64,000 nt of DNA from Mesostigma viride (taxonomy: Eukaryota > Streptophyta > Mesostigmatophyceae > Mesostigmatales > Mesostigmataceae): positions 2,957,021 through 3,021,020 of the forward strand of contig RPFO01000165.1 of NCBI GenBank assembly GCA_009746045.1, read 5' to 3'. The notes under the pieces were generated by a model. That model saw only the letters and a program-made list of their open reading frames with translations, made no database searches and was not told where the DNA came from. A program made the position numbers and the translations under genes. Positions 43,043 through 58,571 of this stretch are shown here, in pieces (the stretch's first letter is position 1; each line of letters opens with the position of its first letter).

Positions 43043-45106
43043 TCACGAAGACAGCGATCGTACCAAGACAAGGGCAGCGGTGACCGCAGTCAAGCTGCGG
43101 GAGGTAAACTGCGCAGCGGTGCACACTGGACAAAACCAATCCCCCTCCGGAATGCTGGTGACCACTGGCTGCAAGCACTGCATGTGCCAACCACAGTTAC
43201 ACTGATCACACAATAACATGGACTCCGCCTGATCGACCCGGTGACAAACCTGACACTGGGCGTCCTTGACTCGGCGAGACGTGTGCGGTTGGAGGTCGTG
43301 GACTAAATTGGGCAGCGAGCAGGGACTGAGATTGCTGAGGTTGTCAGTCGTACGGCTCCCGTCGGCGCCCTCCAAAATTGCCACTCCCGATGGTTTGATA
43401 GCCACAATGCGCAAAATGGTGGGCCCCGCCTCCACATCCAAAGTGCGCTTCAGCTGAGTGCGCAGGAAAACATACTGCCCTGGCCTAAACCGCAGCTGGC
43501 GAGCCATGTATGTGCCCCCCCGGCGCTGAGCGTAGCGCAGGGAATCCCTGTGCTGAGCAATGAACAAGTTGTTCATCGCGATGGGCATGACCTTCTTAAA
43601 AGTCTCTGCCCTGGCCAGCACCTCAACCAAAAATTGCTGAGCGTTGTCGAAGGCCATGGGTTCGGGGTGTGCAACCTGTGCCTCCGTAGGCAAAAGAGGA
43701 TTACGCCCGAACAGAAGGAAATACGGGGAGAAGGTAGCGAGAGACTCCTGGGGAGACATGCGATAACCCATGGCAATCCATGCCAACTCGCGATCCCACC
43801 TGGCCGACTCCGGCACCTGCAGGCTCCACTTGCGCAGCGCCTGCTTGACGGTCTGCACCAATCTCTCAGCCAAACCATTGGCCTGAGGATGCTCCCGAGA
43901 AGTGCGACGGTGATCAATAAGACATCCATCCAGCAACTCCTGGAACTCACCCCTGAACTCACCACCCTGGTCCGTGACTACCTCCGCGGGAGCCCCAAAC
44001 CTGGTGATGATGTCTGCAAAATGCTTCGCTGTGGTAGCGGCATGCTTGTCAGCAATGGGGATCAACTCAACCCATTTGCTAAAGCTCTCCACGCATACCA
44101 TGACATAGAGGTTGCCGTCAGGGCTCTCCTGAAACGGCCCGCACAGATCGACGTGCCAGCGATAAAACAAGCCCTTGATGGGAAGCGACATCAGCTCCTT
44201 GGCACCATGATCTGCGCTAAAGTTAGCCTTGGTTCGAGCACACGGGACACAGCTGGCCACTACCTGGGCCATTGTGTGTCGCATGTTATTCCACCAATAG
44301 CTGGTCCGTACGAGGCTGAGCGTGCGATTGCCACCCAAGTGACCATACCGCTCGTGGTACGCCTGCACTATAGCAACGCGCTTGTCAGGCGGTGGGACGA
44401 CCACCCTACGCTTGCCCAACAGCTTGTACAAAACCCCATCTTCCCAACCATAGGTTGCAGCCCTGTGCTGCACCCTGTTCAACTCCGTCGCCTTCTGAGC
44501 AGGAGTCCAATCGACTGGAGTAGGAGTCAAGACAGCACCCTGCACTTGCTCCAAAACTCGACCATCTAGCCAGATATCAGCGGTGTAGCAATCAGCAAGA
44601 GAGCTACGCGCTAAGAGAGCCTGCACAGCGATCAGCTGCTGCAGAGAAGGATCAATGTCAAAGGACAGCGACCTACCCTCTTCCATAGCGCACACAGCTT
44701 TGGATGGCGTGAATGGCGACGGCCGCACCGGGTCGTCGCTGATGCCGAAGTCCGCCACAGAGTACTCGACACTGCGCCACCACGCCTCCTCCTCATCGTC
44801 GGCCGCATACCCAGCAGCGTTCACAAAGACCACAGAACCCGACGAGCCCTCGGCACCCATGGCCCGGGCTCCAGTGTGGTCAACAGTGGTAGGCATGGCG
44901 TATCGGGATAGCGCATCGGCGTTGACATGGTCCTTGCCGGCCCGATGCACAATGGTCATGTGGTACTCCTGGATAATCATGGCCCATCGGGCGAGCTTAC
45001 CCGTCAGGTTGGTGTTGGTCATTAGCCACTGAAGCGGCTGGTGGTCTGTCACCAGAGTAAACACGCGCCCAACTAAATACGGGCGAAAGTGCTTGATGGC
45101 CCACAC
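43043..45106 (-). CDS. Element C RNase H end, integrase and PHD finger
   Basis: Same frame as the previous piece once the MITE is removed (EALAV joins WAIKHFRPYL). RNase H ends VTDHQPLQWL...VNADALSR. Integrase: HERYGHLGG...CVPC zinc region; core WHVDLCGPF, VVTDQGGEF and HPQANGLAERLVQ giving D, D, E; RPGQYVFLR and a GPY/F-like VEAGPTILRI. The C-terminal PHD finger (about 43120-43263) has the complete C4HC3 pattern: CQVC, CDQC, GWHMQC, GDWFCPVC. PHD fingers read histone H3 tails; in this position chromoviruses carry a chromodomain, so a targeting role is likely by analogy. Confidence 0.85.
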   Translation of the reverse strand: MWAIKHFRPYLVGRVFTLVTDHQPLQWLMTNTNLTGKLARWAMIIQEYHMTIVHRAGKDHVNADALSRYAMPTTVDHTGARAMGAEGSSGSVVFVNAAGYAADDEEEAWWRSVEYSVADFGISDDPVRPSPFTPSKAVCAMEEGRSLSFDIDPSLQQLIAVQALLARSSLADCYTADIWLDGRVLEQVQGAVLTPTPVDWTPAQKATELNRVQHRAATYGWEDGVLYKLLGKRRVVVPPPDKRVAIVQAYHERYGHLGGNRTLSLVRTSYWWNNMRHTMAQVVASCVPCARTKANFSADHGAKELMSLPIKGLFYRWHVDLCGPFQESPDGNLYVMVCVESFSKWVELIPIADKHAATTAKHFADIITRFGAPAEVVTDQGGEFRGEFQELLDGCLIDHRRTSREHPQANGLAERLVQTVKQALRKWSLQVPESARWDRELAWIAMGYRMSPQESLATFSPYFLLFGRNPLLPTEAQVAHPEPMAFDNAQQFLVEVLARAETFKKVMPIAMNNLFIAQHRDSLRYAQRRGGTYMARQLRFRPGQYVFLRTQLKRTLDVEAGPTILRIVAIKPSGVAILEGADGSRTTDNLSNLSPCSLPNLVHDLQPHTSRRVKDAQCQVCHRVDQAESMLLCDQCNCGWHMQCLQPVVTSIPEGDWFCPVCTAAQFTSRSLTAVTAALVLVRSLSS

Positions 45107-45892
45107 CATCAAGTTTCGTTTAAGTGGCCAGCCGGAGCGGCTGCTTAGGTTTTAGCGGGCAAGTGTTCGAAGCGCGTCATTGGTGAATTACTCGGGAACT
45201 TGGGTTTCCCCGCGAAACTCCAACCGCACGTTCAGATTTCCAAATCTCAAGTAAAGTTCGGCGCAACTTTCTGAACGGGGGCAGTTGACGAGCAGCATTC
45301 CTCCGGACGAATGAATTGCGTTCCATACTTGCGCAAAATTTTGAAAGGTAGCTTGCGTGCAGCCCTACTAAAATTTGCGCGGACGTTCAGATTTCCAAAT
45401 CTCGGGTAAATTTCGGCGGAACTTTCTGAACGGGGGTAGTTGGCGGGCAGCGTTCCTCCAGACGAATGAAATGCGTTCCATACTAGCGCAAAATTTTGAA
45501 AGGTAGCTTGCGTGCAGCCCTACTAAAATTTGCGCGAAGTGTGGGACTGAAAATTCGTAACGGAAACTTTTTGGTAGTTGCCGTCACTTCCTTTTGTGCA
45601 AACGTGTGGGAGTGAAAATTCGTAACGGAAACTTTTTGGTAGTTGCCGTCACTTCATTTTGCGCGAGTGTTGGGCTGAAAATTCGTAACGGAAACTTTTT
45701 GGTAGTTGGCGTCACTTCCTTTGGTTCGACTGAAAATTCGCTGAAATTCGCTGAATTCGTACCGTAGCCTAATTTTTAGTACCTCGAAGTGACGGGGCAC
45801 CTAAAAATTTGCCCACAAGTACACTTGGCAGCGCGCTCACTGGGAAAAATTGTACAGCCGCTCCGGCGGGCCACTTGAACGAATTGTAATGC
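45107..45892. mobile_element. MITE inside element C RNase H
   Basis: Inverted ends share TTCGTTYAAGTGGCC and CCGGAGCGGCTG. The likely 3-bp duplication CAC lies at 45104-45106 and 45893-45895, and removing 789 bp gives an in-frame RNase H. The interior has two ~150-bp direct repeats (from ~45233 and ~45387) and three ~58-bp repeats with GAAAATTCGTAACGGAAAC. No coding capacity. Confidence 0.7.
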
Positions 45893-46201
45893 CACAGCCA
45901 GTGCCTCCCCCTCATAGGAAGAATACCGGCTCTCCGCTGGGTTGTTGCTGCGACTAGCATAAGCAATAACGTGCTCGCGCCCATCACCATCCTTTTGCGC
46001 CAAGACCGCACCCAGTCCTACCTTGGACCAGTCGGTATATAACACAAATGGCAAAGCATAGTCAGGGGCGCGCAGAATCGGTGCCGACGTGAGCTCCTGC
46101 TTGATTGTCTCGATGGCGCGTTGCTGTGCGGGACCCCACGCCCACACGCACCCCTTTTTGAGTAACTCGGTCAAGGGCTTCACCTTGCTGCTGAAGTTCT
46201 A
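45893..46201 (-). pseudogene. Element C RT end and RNase H start, frame 3
   Basis: After the shift, ANYRGYI meets a TAG (46201-46199), then NFSSKVKPLTELLKKG and RNase H YTDWSKVGLGAVLAQKDG, up to SSYEGEALAV, where the MITE breaks in. Confidence 0.8.
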
Positions 46202-46217
46202 AATGTAACCTCGGTAA

Positions 46218-46583
46218 TTAGCCAGCCAAACCCAAATACGCCCGCACCCCTGAGACATCCGTGGGTACGGTGGCCTGCGCAATGGATTCGACCTTGGCGG
46301 CATCAGGCGTCCGGCCACCCGGCACAATCTGATGACCAAGGAATGAGAGGGTCCGCTGGGCGAACTTGCACTTCTCAGGGTGCAGCCGCATATTATGCTC
46401 CTCGAGAGCCAAGCGAACCTGCTCCAAGTGCGCCAGGTGCTCCTCAAATGTCGCGCTAAAGACGATTACATCATCAATGTAACAAGCGGCGAAAGGAAGA
46501 CCTGCAAGCACTTTGTCCATAGCTCGTTGGAAAACAGCACTAGCGTTGCGGTGCCCAAAGGGCATGCGCACCCACTCATACAA
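46218..46583 (-). pseudogene. Element C RT, palm part, frame 2
   Basis: Continues the RT as YEWVRMPFGHRNASAVFQ, the catalytic ACYIDDVIVF, then CKFAQRTLSFLGHQI. It ends after AYLGLAG at a GGCT duplication that shifts frame again. Confidence 0.8.
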
Positions 46584-49500
46584 ATTGCCGCCCCCCAGAA
46601 TGCAAGCTTCCGCTGATCCTCCGGCGCAACTGCGATCTGATGAAAGCCGCTACGCAGGTCCAGCGAGGACACAAACTTCACATGAGGAGATATCTTATCC
46701 AGGACATCATCCACACGTGGCATGGGGTAACGGTCCACGGGTGTGTGTGCATTCAGCAACCGCAGATCGGTGGCCATGCGCATACCCGTCCATGCCCCGG
46801 TGATAGCGTCCTTCTTGGGCGCAACGACAACGGCAGCAGCATAGCTGGAGGAAGATTGCCTGATGATACCGGCATCCTCTAACTCCTTGCATTGCTCGGC
46901 TACAAAATCCAACTCGGCCTGACTCAGGCGATGCTGGCGTCGGAACAAAGGAGTGTCAGTGTCCAATGGAACACGCATGGTCCCACCATTGAAACACCCC
47001 AGTTCATCACTTGTGAAAGCGAAGGCCCCCCTTGCAGTGCCTAGCCACTTTAGCATGGCTGAGCGCTGCGCATCAGAAAGGTGTTCGCCAATAGCCCAGG
47101 GGTGCGTATCCGCGGGATCACCCACAGCTACCGCATGTGCCTCAAGATGCGGCGCCCTAGCCGCATCGTCGTGGAACAAGGAAAAGGCTGCCACACCTGG
47201 TGTGACACCCACCGCCGGAGCCTCGCGTGCCGCACGGTGTATTACCCGATGCAGCGTGGGCTCGCCGGCCAGCACGGTGCTGGTCAGCAGGGCGGTCATG
47301 AGAATGATAGTCCACACCTGTCGCAGACGCCACCCCCATGCTGATGAAGTCCCCGTCGCTGCAGGGCGCTTCAGTTTGGCTGCGCGCGCCTCAACCTGCT
47401 GAGGCGGATTGGCTGGGGACGCCCCCCCAGACTGGCGCACGGCAACCGATGCAAGCAGCACATACCCGACCTGCAACACCGACATAGCCTGGCCTATCAA
47501 AGACCAGCGCTCACTCTCGAGCACGCCCGGCAGCGCCGAGGCCCCGACATGAAAACCCATGCTGGCCTCACGAAATTCTGCGGGTGGCTGCACCAACAGA
47601 CCGGTGGTAGTGTCCCAAACGAGACCCTTACCCCGATCACGGTATGCTGTCGACCCTTGGTAACTGACCAGGGTCGGCAGTGCACACATGGGGCTCCCGA
47701 CCCGGTTGACGCGTGCATACGGTGGGCGATCCTCGCTATCCACCTTCTGCGTGACTAGGTGGGAAGGCAATGCTACCTCCGCAGACACACTCGGATGCTG
47801 CCTTGCTACGGCCCCCAAGACCGCCTGCACACCGGTCGCACACGCCACGTTGGTCCAATAGGCACGCAAACGATGCGTGAGCCCACCCAGCCCTGCGTTG
47901 TCACACACGATGGGCTCCCCCAGGAGTGCCACGATTGTAGCCCAGTCCTCCCGCACCGCCTGATGTGGGCTGTCACCCGCCACAACGTTCTCAAACAGAT
48001 ACGCAGGCGGATGGGGCTGACGCGACTGCAACAGTCCCACCACACGCAACAGTTCCCAGAACAGCGCGCTACGCGGATCGGCTAGCCCCCGCCCTTGCCC
48101 TGCCTGGCTCAGGCCCTGGCACTCCCAACCCGCGATTACCAAGTCGATGGCATGATGCCTGCGCAACAACTGCTGCACCTGCACCTCACCGATGGCTCGG
48201 ATATCTTGAGGACATTCCCCAAACGGGTCACGCCATGCTGATGGCGGAAACTGCGCGGGATACTCTCGCGACAACACGCCACAGTGACTGAAGTACACCT
48301 GACGCGCCTTGTGCGATGGCTCTACCGCGATGAGTTTACGGCACACGCCGCCTGCGGCCAAAAAGCCTGCAATGCCCCCTCCGATCCCCGCAAACAGTTC
48401 CAACACTACCGCACCCTTGGCAAAATCAGGGGCCTGCGGTAAGATTGCAGCAGAAAAATTACCTTGGGCCTCCAAGACACCCGGTTGCACCAAAGTGAGG
48501 CCATGGCTGGCCATCTGAGGAACGGTGACGACGGCTTCAGTCACCCGCTTGCGCATAGCCAGCTGCCGCGTGGACGTCACAGCATCCAGCGACCACTGCG
48601 TGCGCATCTTGGCAATGCTCGCCGTTGGCTGAGGCAGCACCGTCCGATGCTTGTCCCACGCCGATGAGCCCGCCGCCCGTACCTCCACCATGCTGACCTC
48701 CACCACGCCCGCAGCCGCGGAAGGGTTGAGGCGTGCAGCCCCGGCTGAAGAACTGAAGCATGAGACCGGCACACTGGCCCGCTTCAGGCCAGCCCCATCC
48801 CAATCAGGGATGTAAGATGCCTCCTCCGCCCTATAGTCCACCTGAACCATGGCGCGAGCAAGGACATCCACCCCGAGTAGTGCGGAATATCCACACTTGT
48901 TGACCACCAGCGCATACGCGGACACGGTGGTCATGCTAGAGGCGCGCAACGGATTGAAAATCACGTTGACTTTAACCGCCGTCATAGCGTACGGCTTACT
49001 AGCCGGACCCTGCCAACCTGACACAGACACGGGGCTTTCTACTAAGCCACCGTTCTCGTAGGTCAGGTTCAGCATGGTGGCCAAGTCTGTGCTGATGACT
49101 AGCGGCTGAGCACCGCTATCAAGCTTGACTGCGCCAACCAACGGACATGTCACCATGTCGCTCCATACATCTCCACAGGCTCCAACTGCTTGGAACGCTA
49201 TGGACGGCTCACCATTGGGGTATGGAACCACCGTGGGAACCTGGGGAACTGCACTAGTGCGCTGCTGGCTACTTGTGCTGACCACTCCCGCTTGCACCAC
49301 GGGCACTGCGGCTTCTACCGGCTGACGCCCGTAGGTGACGGACTCAGAATTGCGCAAGGTGCGCACATCATGCCCATCTGCGAACAACTGGATCTCGGAC
49401 ACAACCGACCCCAGCCACTCAACCCCCTTCTGCCCGAAGGTGTCGACCACCTGCCGTGCTGAAAACATGGGTACGTCCACAATGAACGGCATTGGGTACA

Positions 49501-52021
49501 CAGGCGCCAATCGCCTACGCTGCTCCAGCCCAGCAGGGTTCGCATGCTCAAAAGCAGATTGCACCCCAGCCAGCGGCATGGAAAAGGACGCGGGCAACTG
49601 CCCGGCAGGCAACATGGGTGCCTGCTGAAAAGAAAGCGGGCTGCGTGCCTGCTTGCCTTTGGTAGCCTCCGCAGCGTTGATCTCGACGTCACCCGGCATG
49701 GGCGCCCAGAATGGGTCCTCCCGGTACACCGTCGCGAATTGGTTGGGGGGCGCCGTCGCCTCCTCACCATGCTTGATGGCAGCCACCTGGGCTTCCATCG
49801 AGTCGGTCTTGCCCGCCATCTCGGCGAAGTGGACCGTCTTGATGCCCGCGGCTGGACACTTGTTCATCAGGTGCCACTTCGTGTCTGCCCCATGCGGCTT
49901 CGTGCAGCGGCTTGGACATTCGCGACTAAGGTGCCCATCCTTGTCGCAAAGGTAACATTTACCGCGTGACGGGGTGGGTGCGCCCAGCGCGCCTTGCACG
50001 CCCTGCGCCTCCTGAGTCCCATCCGATGTCGGCGGACGACCGCCTCCACCTCGACCACCACCGCGACCCCGACCACCGTAGCCACTGCCGCCGCCACCAC
50101 GACTGACACCGCCACTGCCACCCTGACCGCCACCGCCGCTGCCACCCTGACCGCCACCGCCGCTGCCCCCGTGACCGCCACCGCCGCTGCCCCCGTGACC
50201 GGCGTTGCCACCACCCTGAGTGCCGACATATTCACCGCGCCCCGCACCAGGCAGCCGCTGGCCACCCTTGACCGCGATGGCCTTCTCCATCTCAGCCATC
50301 TTCTTGCGCATCTCAGCCAGCTCAGACGAGATACCCTTCTCGCCTTCCGCACGCTTCCTGAGCAGCCGCTTGAATGCTGCACAGAGAGTCACCAAAGTCC
50401 ACTCCCCACCGGGCGGCTCCGGAAGATCGATGGCCAGCAGGGGCACCGCACTCCGCCATAACCGGCAAGCCTTGGTCTGCGTATAATCAGGCACTTTGCC
50501 CGCAAACGCGAGGAGCCGGTCAAGGGAGAAAGCCGGATCCTCACCCTCGGCGACGGTGAACGCTCCATTCCATTCCGCGATGGCCTTGACGTGCTCAACT
50601 GGGTACTCCAGCCGCAGTTGCTGCCACAGCTGCTCTGCCGGGTCGACATCGAAGATGATCGAGTCGAGATCCGGTGTGCCCATGTCCGTGAGCGCAAACC
50701 ATATGTCCGTGCGATGACATCGGTCCACGAGCGCTCGGTAATGCTGGACCAAAACCTGGACCTTCTTCTTGGTCAGGTCATGGAAAAAAAGGTGAATAAA
50801 ATCCATCACCATCTCATGGCGAAGAGGATACCCCGAGGCATAACGATAAGTGTTACAATGAGCTCGGAAGAGCTCATAGGCTTCCTCTAAAGTCGCACCC
50901 GTGCCTGCTGAGGTGAACTTCTCGCGAAGCTCCACCTTGGGCAGCGATGGCACACGAGTGGATTCGCCATGCACGCCGTACGGCATGCGGTGGGGTCGCT
51001 GGACGTCGTCGCCCTCACCCCATGGTATGCTGGCTACCTCCCGATCGACTTGGCCCCAGCCGAAGTCTGACCGAGTGCCGCCAAGCCTGGGCCGCCCTGC
51101 GGTGCCACCCAACGGCGTTGCTGCCGCCGTCATGGGTGGCCGACCTGTGCTAAACAAGCCACCTGATGCTCCCCCCCTGGGGGCTGCACCATACCCGCCG
51201 CGCCACGATAACGTGCCTTGGTTGGGTGCCCGTAGGTTCCCCCCCAGCGTATAAGATGCGTCGGCAGTCGACCGGGTGCCTACCCGACCGACGTTCGGCT
51301 GCAGCTCGTCATCCTGCGCCATTTCCCCGTCGCCCCGCCGTTGACCGCTTGGTCCGACGCGTGGCTGACTGGGCTCAACGTTGCGTAGTGGACCTGTCCC
51401 ACTGCGCTCTTCGTCGAAGTGTCCGCGTTGGTCGCGCAGCGCCTCATGTCGCCGCGCTTCCTCGGCAGCGGCCTCCTCGTCGGCAGCCTGCCTGGCCTCG
51501 GCGTCGCGTTGGGCCGCAGCTTGGCAGGCGCGTGCAGCTTCCGTGGTTGCCTCCGCCTGCCGCCGTTGCTCAGCGCGCTCCGTAGCACGCCTCGCTTCAG
51601 CCGTAGATTCCGCGCGCTCCAAAGCAAGTCGCACAGTTTCTTCAACAAGCGTCGCCTGTTGCGATAACTGCGTCGCTTGCTGAGCTCGGAGTGCCGCCAG
51701 CTCTGCCGCTTGCTCTTGCAGCAGGCGCAGCACTTGGGTAAGAGCACCACCGTCCCCTGCCGAAGAAAGGGAAGGCGCTCCATTACCTAACAAAGCGGTG
51801 TCCGCACTAGTGCCGAGACGACCGCTGGGCGGGTCAGTTGCTTGACCGCCCGTAGCTGCCGGCGCTGACCCACCACTGCCTGATGCTGTGGGGTCAGTTC
51901 CTGACATGTTGATGGTGGTATCGACCCTGGAGAGCTCCTGCCCGTCGGTGTCGACGCCCGTGTTGGCACAGCCTGCGTGGCTTGCCAAAAAAGCTGTGAC
52001 CGACCTAGTGTGATATGACAT
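46466..52021 (-). CDS. Element C gag-protease-DNMT-RT polyprotein (frameshifted at its end)
   Basis: First ATG at 52021; another at 51907. Order: Ala/Glu-rich coiled coil, gag core (~50900-50300), Gly-rich GGSGGGG repeats (~50050-50220), CCHC knuckle CYLCDKDGHLSREC (~49915-49960), retropepsin VKLDSGAQPL with ALLGVDVL (~48850-49125), then a C5 methyltransferase, about 48440-47450. Its motifs: I ELFAGIGG; II IAVEP; IV AGWECQGLSQAG with the catalytic Cys but Glu for the usual Pro; VI FENV; VIII HRLRAYW; X-like SLIGQAMSV. RT starts with MRMATDLRLLN and FVSSLDLRSGFHQI and leaves frame after KLAFWG, at a C6 run (46591-46596) that needs one more base. The methyltransferase would act on cytosines in DNA. 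Confidence 0.85.
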   Translation of the reverse strand: MSYHTRSVTAFLASHAGCANTGVDTDGQELSRVDTTINMSGTDPTASGSGGSAPAATGGQATDPPSGRLGTSADTALLGNGAPSLSSAGDGGALTQVLRLLQEQAAELAALRAQQATQLSQQATLVEETVRLALERAESTAEARRATERAEQRRQAEATTEAARACQAAAQRDAEARQAADEEAAAEEARRHEALRDQRGHFDEERSGTGPLRNVEPSQPRVGPSGQRRGDGEMAQDDELQPNVGRVGTRSTADASYTLGGNLRAPNQGTLSWRGGYGAAPRGGASGGLFSTGRPPMTAAATPLGGTAGRPRLGGTRSDFGWGQVDREVASIPWGEGDDVQRPHRMPYGVHGESTRVPSLPKVELREKFTSAGTGATLEEAYELFRAHCNTYRYASGYPLRHEMVMDFIHLFFHDLTKKKVQVLVQHYRALVDRCHRTDIWFALTDMGTPDLDSIIFDVDPAEQLWQQLRLEYPVEHVKAIAEWNGAFTVAEGEDPAFSLDRLLAFAGKVPDYTQTKACRLWRSAVPLLAIDLPEPPGGEWTLVTLCAAFKRLLRKRAEGEKGISSELAEMRKKMAEMEKAIAVKGGQRLPGAGRGEYVGTQGGGNAGHGGSGGGGHGGSGGGGQGGSGGGGQGGSGGVSRGGGGSGYGGRGRGGGRGGGGRPPTSDGTQEAQGVQGALGAPTPSRGKCYLCDKDGHLSRECPSRCTKPHGADTKWHLMNKCPAAGIKTVHFAEMAGKTDSMEAQVAAIKHGEEATAPPNQFATVYREDPFWAPMPGDVEINAAEATKGKQARSPLSFQQAPMLPAGQLPASFSMPLAGVQSAFEHANPAGLEQRRRLAPVYPMPFIVDVPMFSARQVVDTFGQKGVEWLGSVVSEIQLFADGHDVRTLRNSESVTYGRQPVEAAVPVVQAGVVSTSSQQRTSAVPQVPTVVPYPNGEPSIAFQAVGACGDVWSDMVTCPLVGAVKLDSGAQPLVISTDLATMLNLTYENGGLVESPVSVSGWQGPASKPYAMTAVKVNVIFNPLRASSMTTVSAYALVVNKCGYSALLGVDVLARAMVQVDYRAEEASYIPDWDGAGLKRASVPVSCFSSSAGAARLNPSAAAGVVEVSMVEVRAAGSSAWDKHRTVLPQPTASIAKMRTQWSLDAVTSTRQLAMRKRVTEAVVTVPQMASHGLTLVQPGVLEAQGNFSAAILPQAPDFAKGAVVLELFAGIGGGIAGFLAAGGVCRKLIAVEPSHKARQVYFSHCGVLSREYPAQFPPSAWRDPFGECPQDIRAIGEVQVQQLLRRHHAIDLVIAGWECQGLSQAGQGRGLADPRSALFWELLRVVGLLQSRQPHPPAYLFENVVAGDSPHQAVREDWATIVALLGEPIVCDNAGLGGLTHRLRAYWTNVACATGVQAVLGAVARQHPSVSAEVALPSHLVTQKVDSEDRPPYARVNRVGSPMCALPTLVSYQGSTAYRDRGKGLVWDTTTGLLVQPPAEFREASMGFHVGASALPGVLESERWSLIGQAMSVLQVGYVLLASVAVRQSGGASPANPPQQVEARAAKLKRPAATGTSSAWGWRLRQVWTIILMTALLTSTVLAGEPTLHRVIHRAAREAPAVGVTPGVAAFSLFHDDAARAPHLEAHAVAVGDPADTHPWAIGEHLSDAQRSAMLKWLGTARGAFAFTSDELGCFNGGTMRVPLDTDTPLFRRQHRLSQAELDFVAEQCKELEDAGIIRQSSSSYAAAVVVAPKKDAITGAWTGMRMATDLRLLNAHTPVDRYPMPRVDDVLDKISPHVKFVSSLDLRSGFHQIAVAPEDQRKLAFWGAAICMSGCACPLGTATLVLFSNELWTKCLQVFLSPLVTLMM

Positions 52022-52149
52022 AAACTGCCACAACCACTACCAAGTAGCAACGGTCTAATCTGAAAGACTTAATGGTTGATCAGGCCACTATGTGTGCTAG
52101 TCTTCCCCAGAAAACTGCACACCGTCTCTCTTTGCTGAAATGAAAATGT

Positions 52150-52989
52150 TCCTTTGCAGATGGAGTTAGTCTCTTCGAGTAATGAACCAAACCATTCGTC
52201 ATGCCACACGCATGACACACGCCACACTTGTCAGTCCAGCCAGGAATGCCAAAACTATCTTGCTGCCTGAACCATGCAAATAGAAACCGCATTCCAGTTG
52301 CCGTCCTGGCTTTCTACCACACATGCCAACAAAAGCAGGAAGGCATCCCCACAAATCTAAATTGCTACCCTGTTGCCGATCTCATCTCCTAGAGGCTCCG
52401 GCATTTCTGTCCCTGGGAATGTCCGGCATTGAGTCACGTCCACCAAGGTCGAAGCATAATATCCTTCAGACAATCTGCACGTTCACACCTTGCGTGTGAG
52501 TGGCCCAGCAAACATTGCGTCTAATCGTTCCTTTCTAGAAGAAATCCCTTTGTAGGGCTGCCAGCGATTTCGCATTCATTCCAGCGATCTGGCTGCGCAC
52601 CGCAAATTGTCCTTTTCCATTTTCTGTCCAGTCCTCATAACGTTGACCCGCTATTCTACACCACAAAGACACCTGGCCTGTCAATAGCCTCGGCGCTGTT
52701 GAAGTCCAGCAGTCCAGCTTCAGCTCCAGCTGTCCACTAACACGCGTATGATCCTCTCGACGCTGCGCACTTGTGCTGCCGTCCGCTCAAGTCAGTGCTG
52801 CGCGCCCAGCTGTGCCTGGCCCGGCGCGCGTGCACGTACACTTTCGTCCGCTCTTATGCTGCAAGTGCTAGTGTCCCCCCCCGGTCACTAGCCTTTGTCG
52901 AAAATGCGTAGAAAACAAATTCCTTGCGCACGTCACCGGTCTTGTGCATAGTGGGCGCCGCCCGGATGACATAGCTCGCGTCCGTGACA
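52150..52989 (-). repeat. Element C 5' LTR
   Basis: Right border at 52989 is sharp (TGTCACGG on minus; CAGGC follows on plus). The left border is uncertain between 52150 and 52182. Confidence 0.75.
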
Positions 52990-53179
52990 CAGGCCCCAGC
53001 ATGTCATGGTCATCCAAACAAGTGTCTCACAAAATTTTATTCAAGAAATAACACATTCATCATGTCCCAACTTTCTAGACCAGTGCTTCTCACTGTCAGA
53101 AAACTACCCAGCTGCCACTGCAGCCTTTCAGCTGCAGTATCAGGCAGGGGGTCATGGGCTAACATGTACAACGTGCCAG

Positions 53180-58546
<5,367 letters not shown>

Positions 58547-58571
<25 letters not shown>

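Larger units (their letters stand above)
42032..52989 (-). mobile_element. Element C: gypsy retrotransposon with DNA methyltransferase and PHD finger
   Basis: LTRs of ~0.8 kb (42032-42871 and about 52150-52989) are nearly identical over their shared ~810 bp and start TGTCACGG on minus. The candidate target duplication CAGGC lies at 42027-42031 and 52990-52994. The inner ~30 bp of the two LTRs differ, so those borders are soft. Coding order on minus is gag, CCHC, protease, C5 methyltransferase, RT, RNase H, integrase, PHD; integrase after RNase H makes it Ty3/gypsy type. The copy is damaged by a one-base deletion, a 4-bp duplication, a stop and a MITE. Confidence 0.85.

Noticed and set aside
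43550-44569. 339-residue plus-strand frame
   Set aside because: Antisense of the element C integrase.
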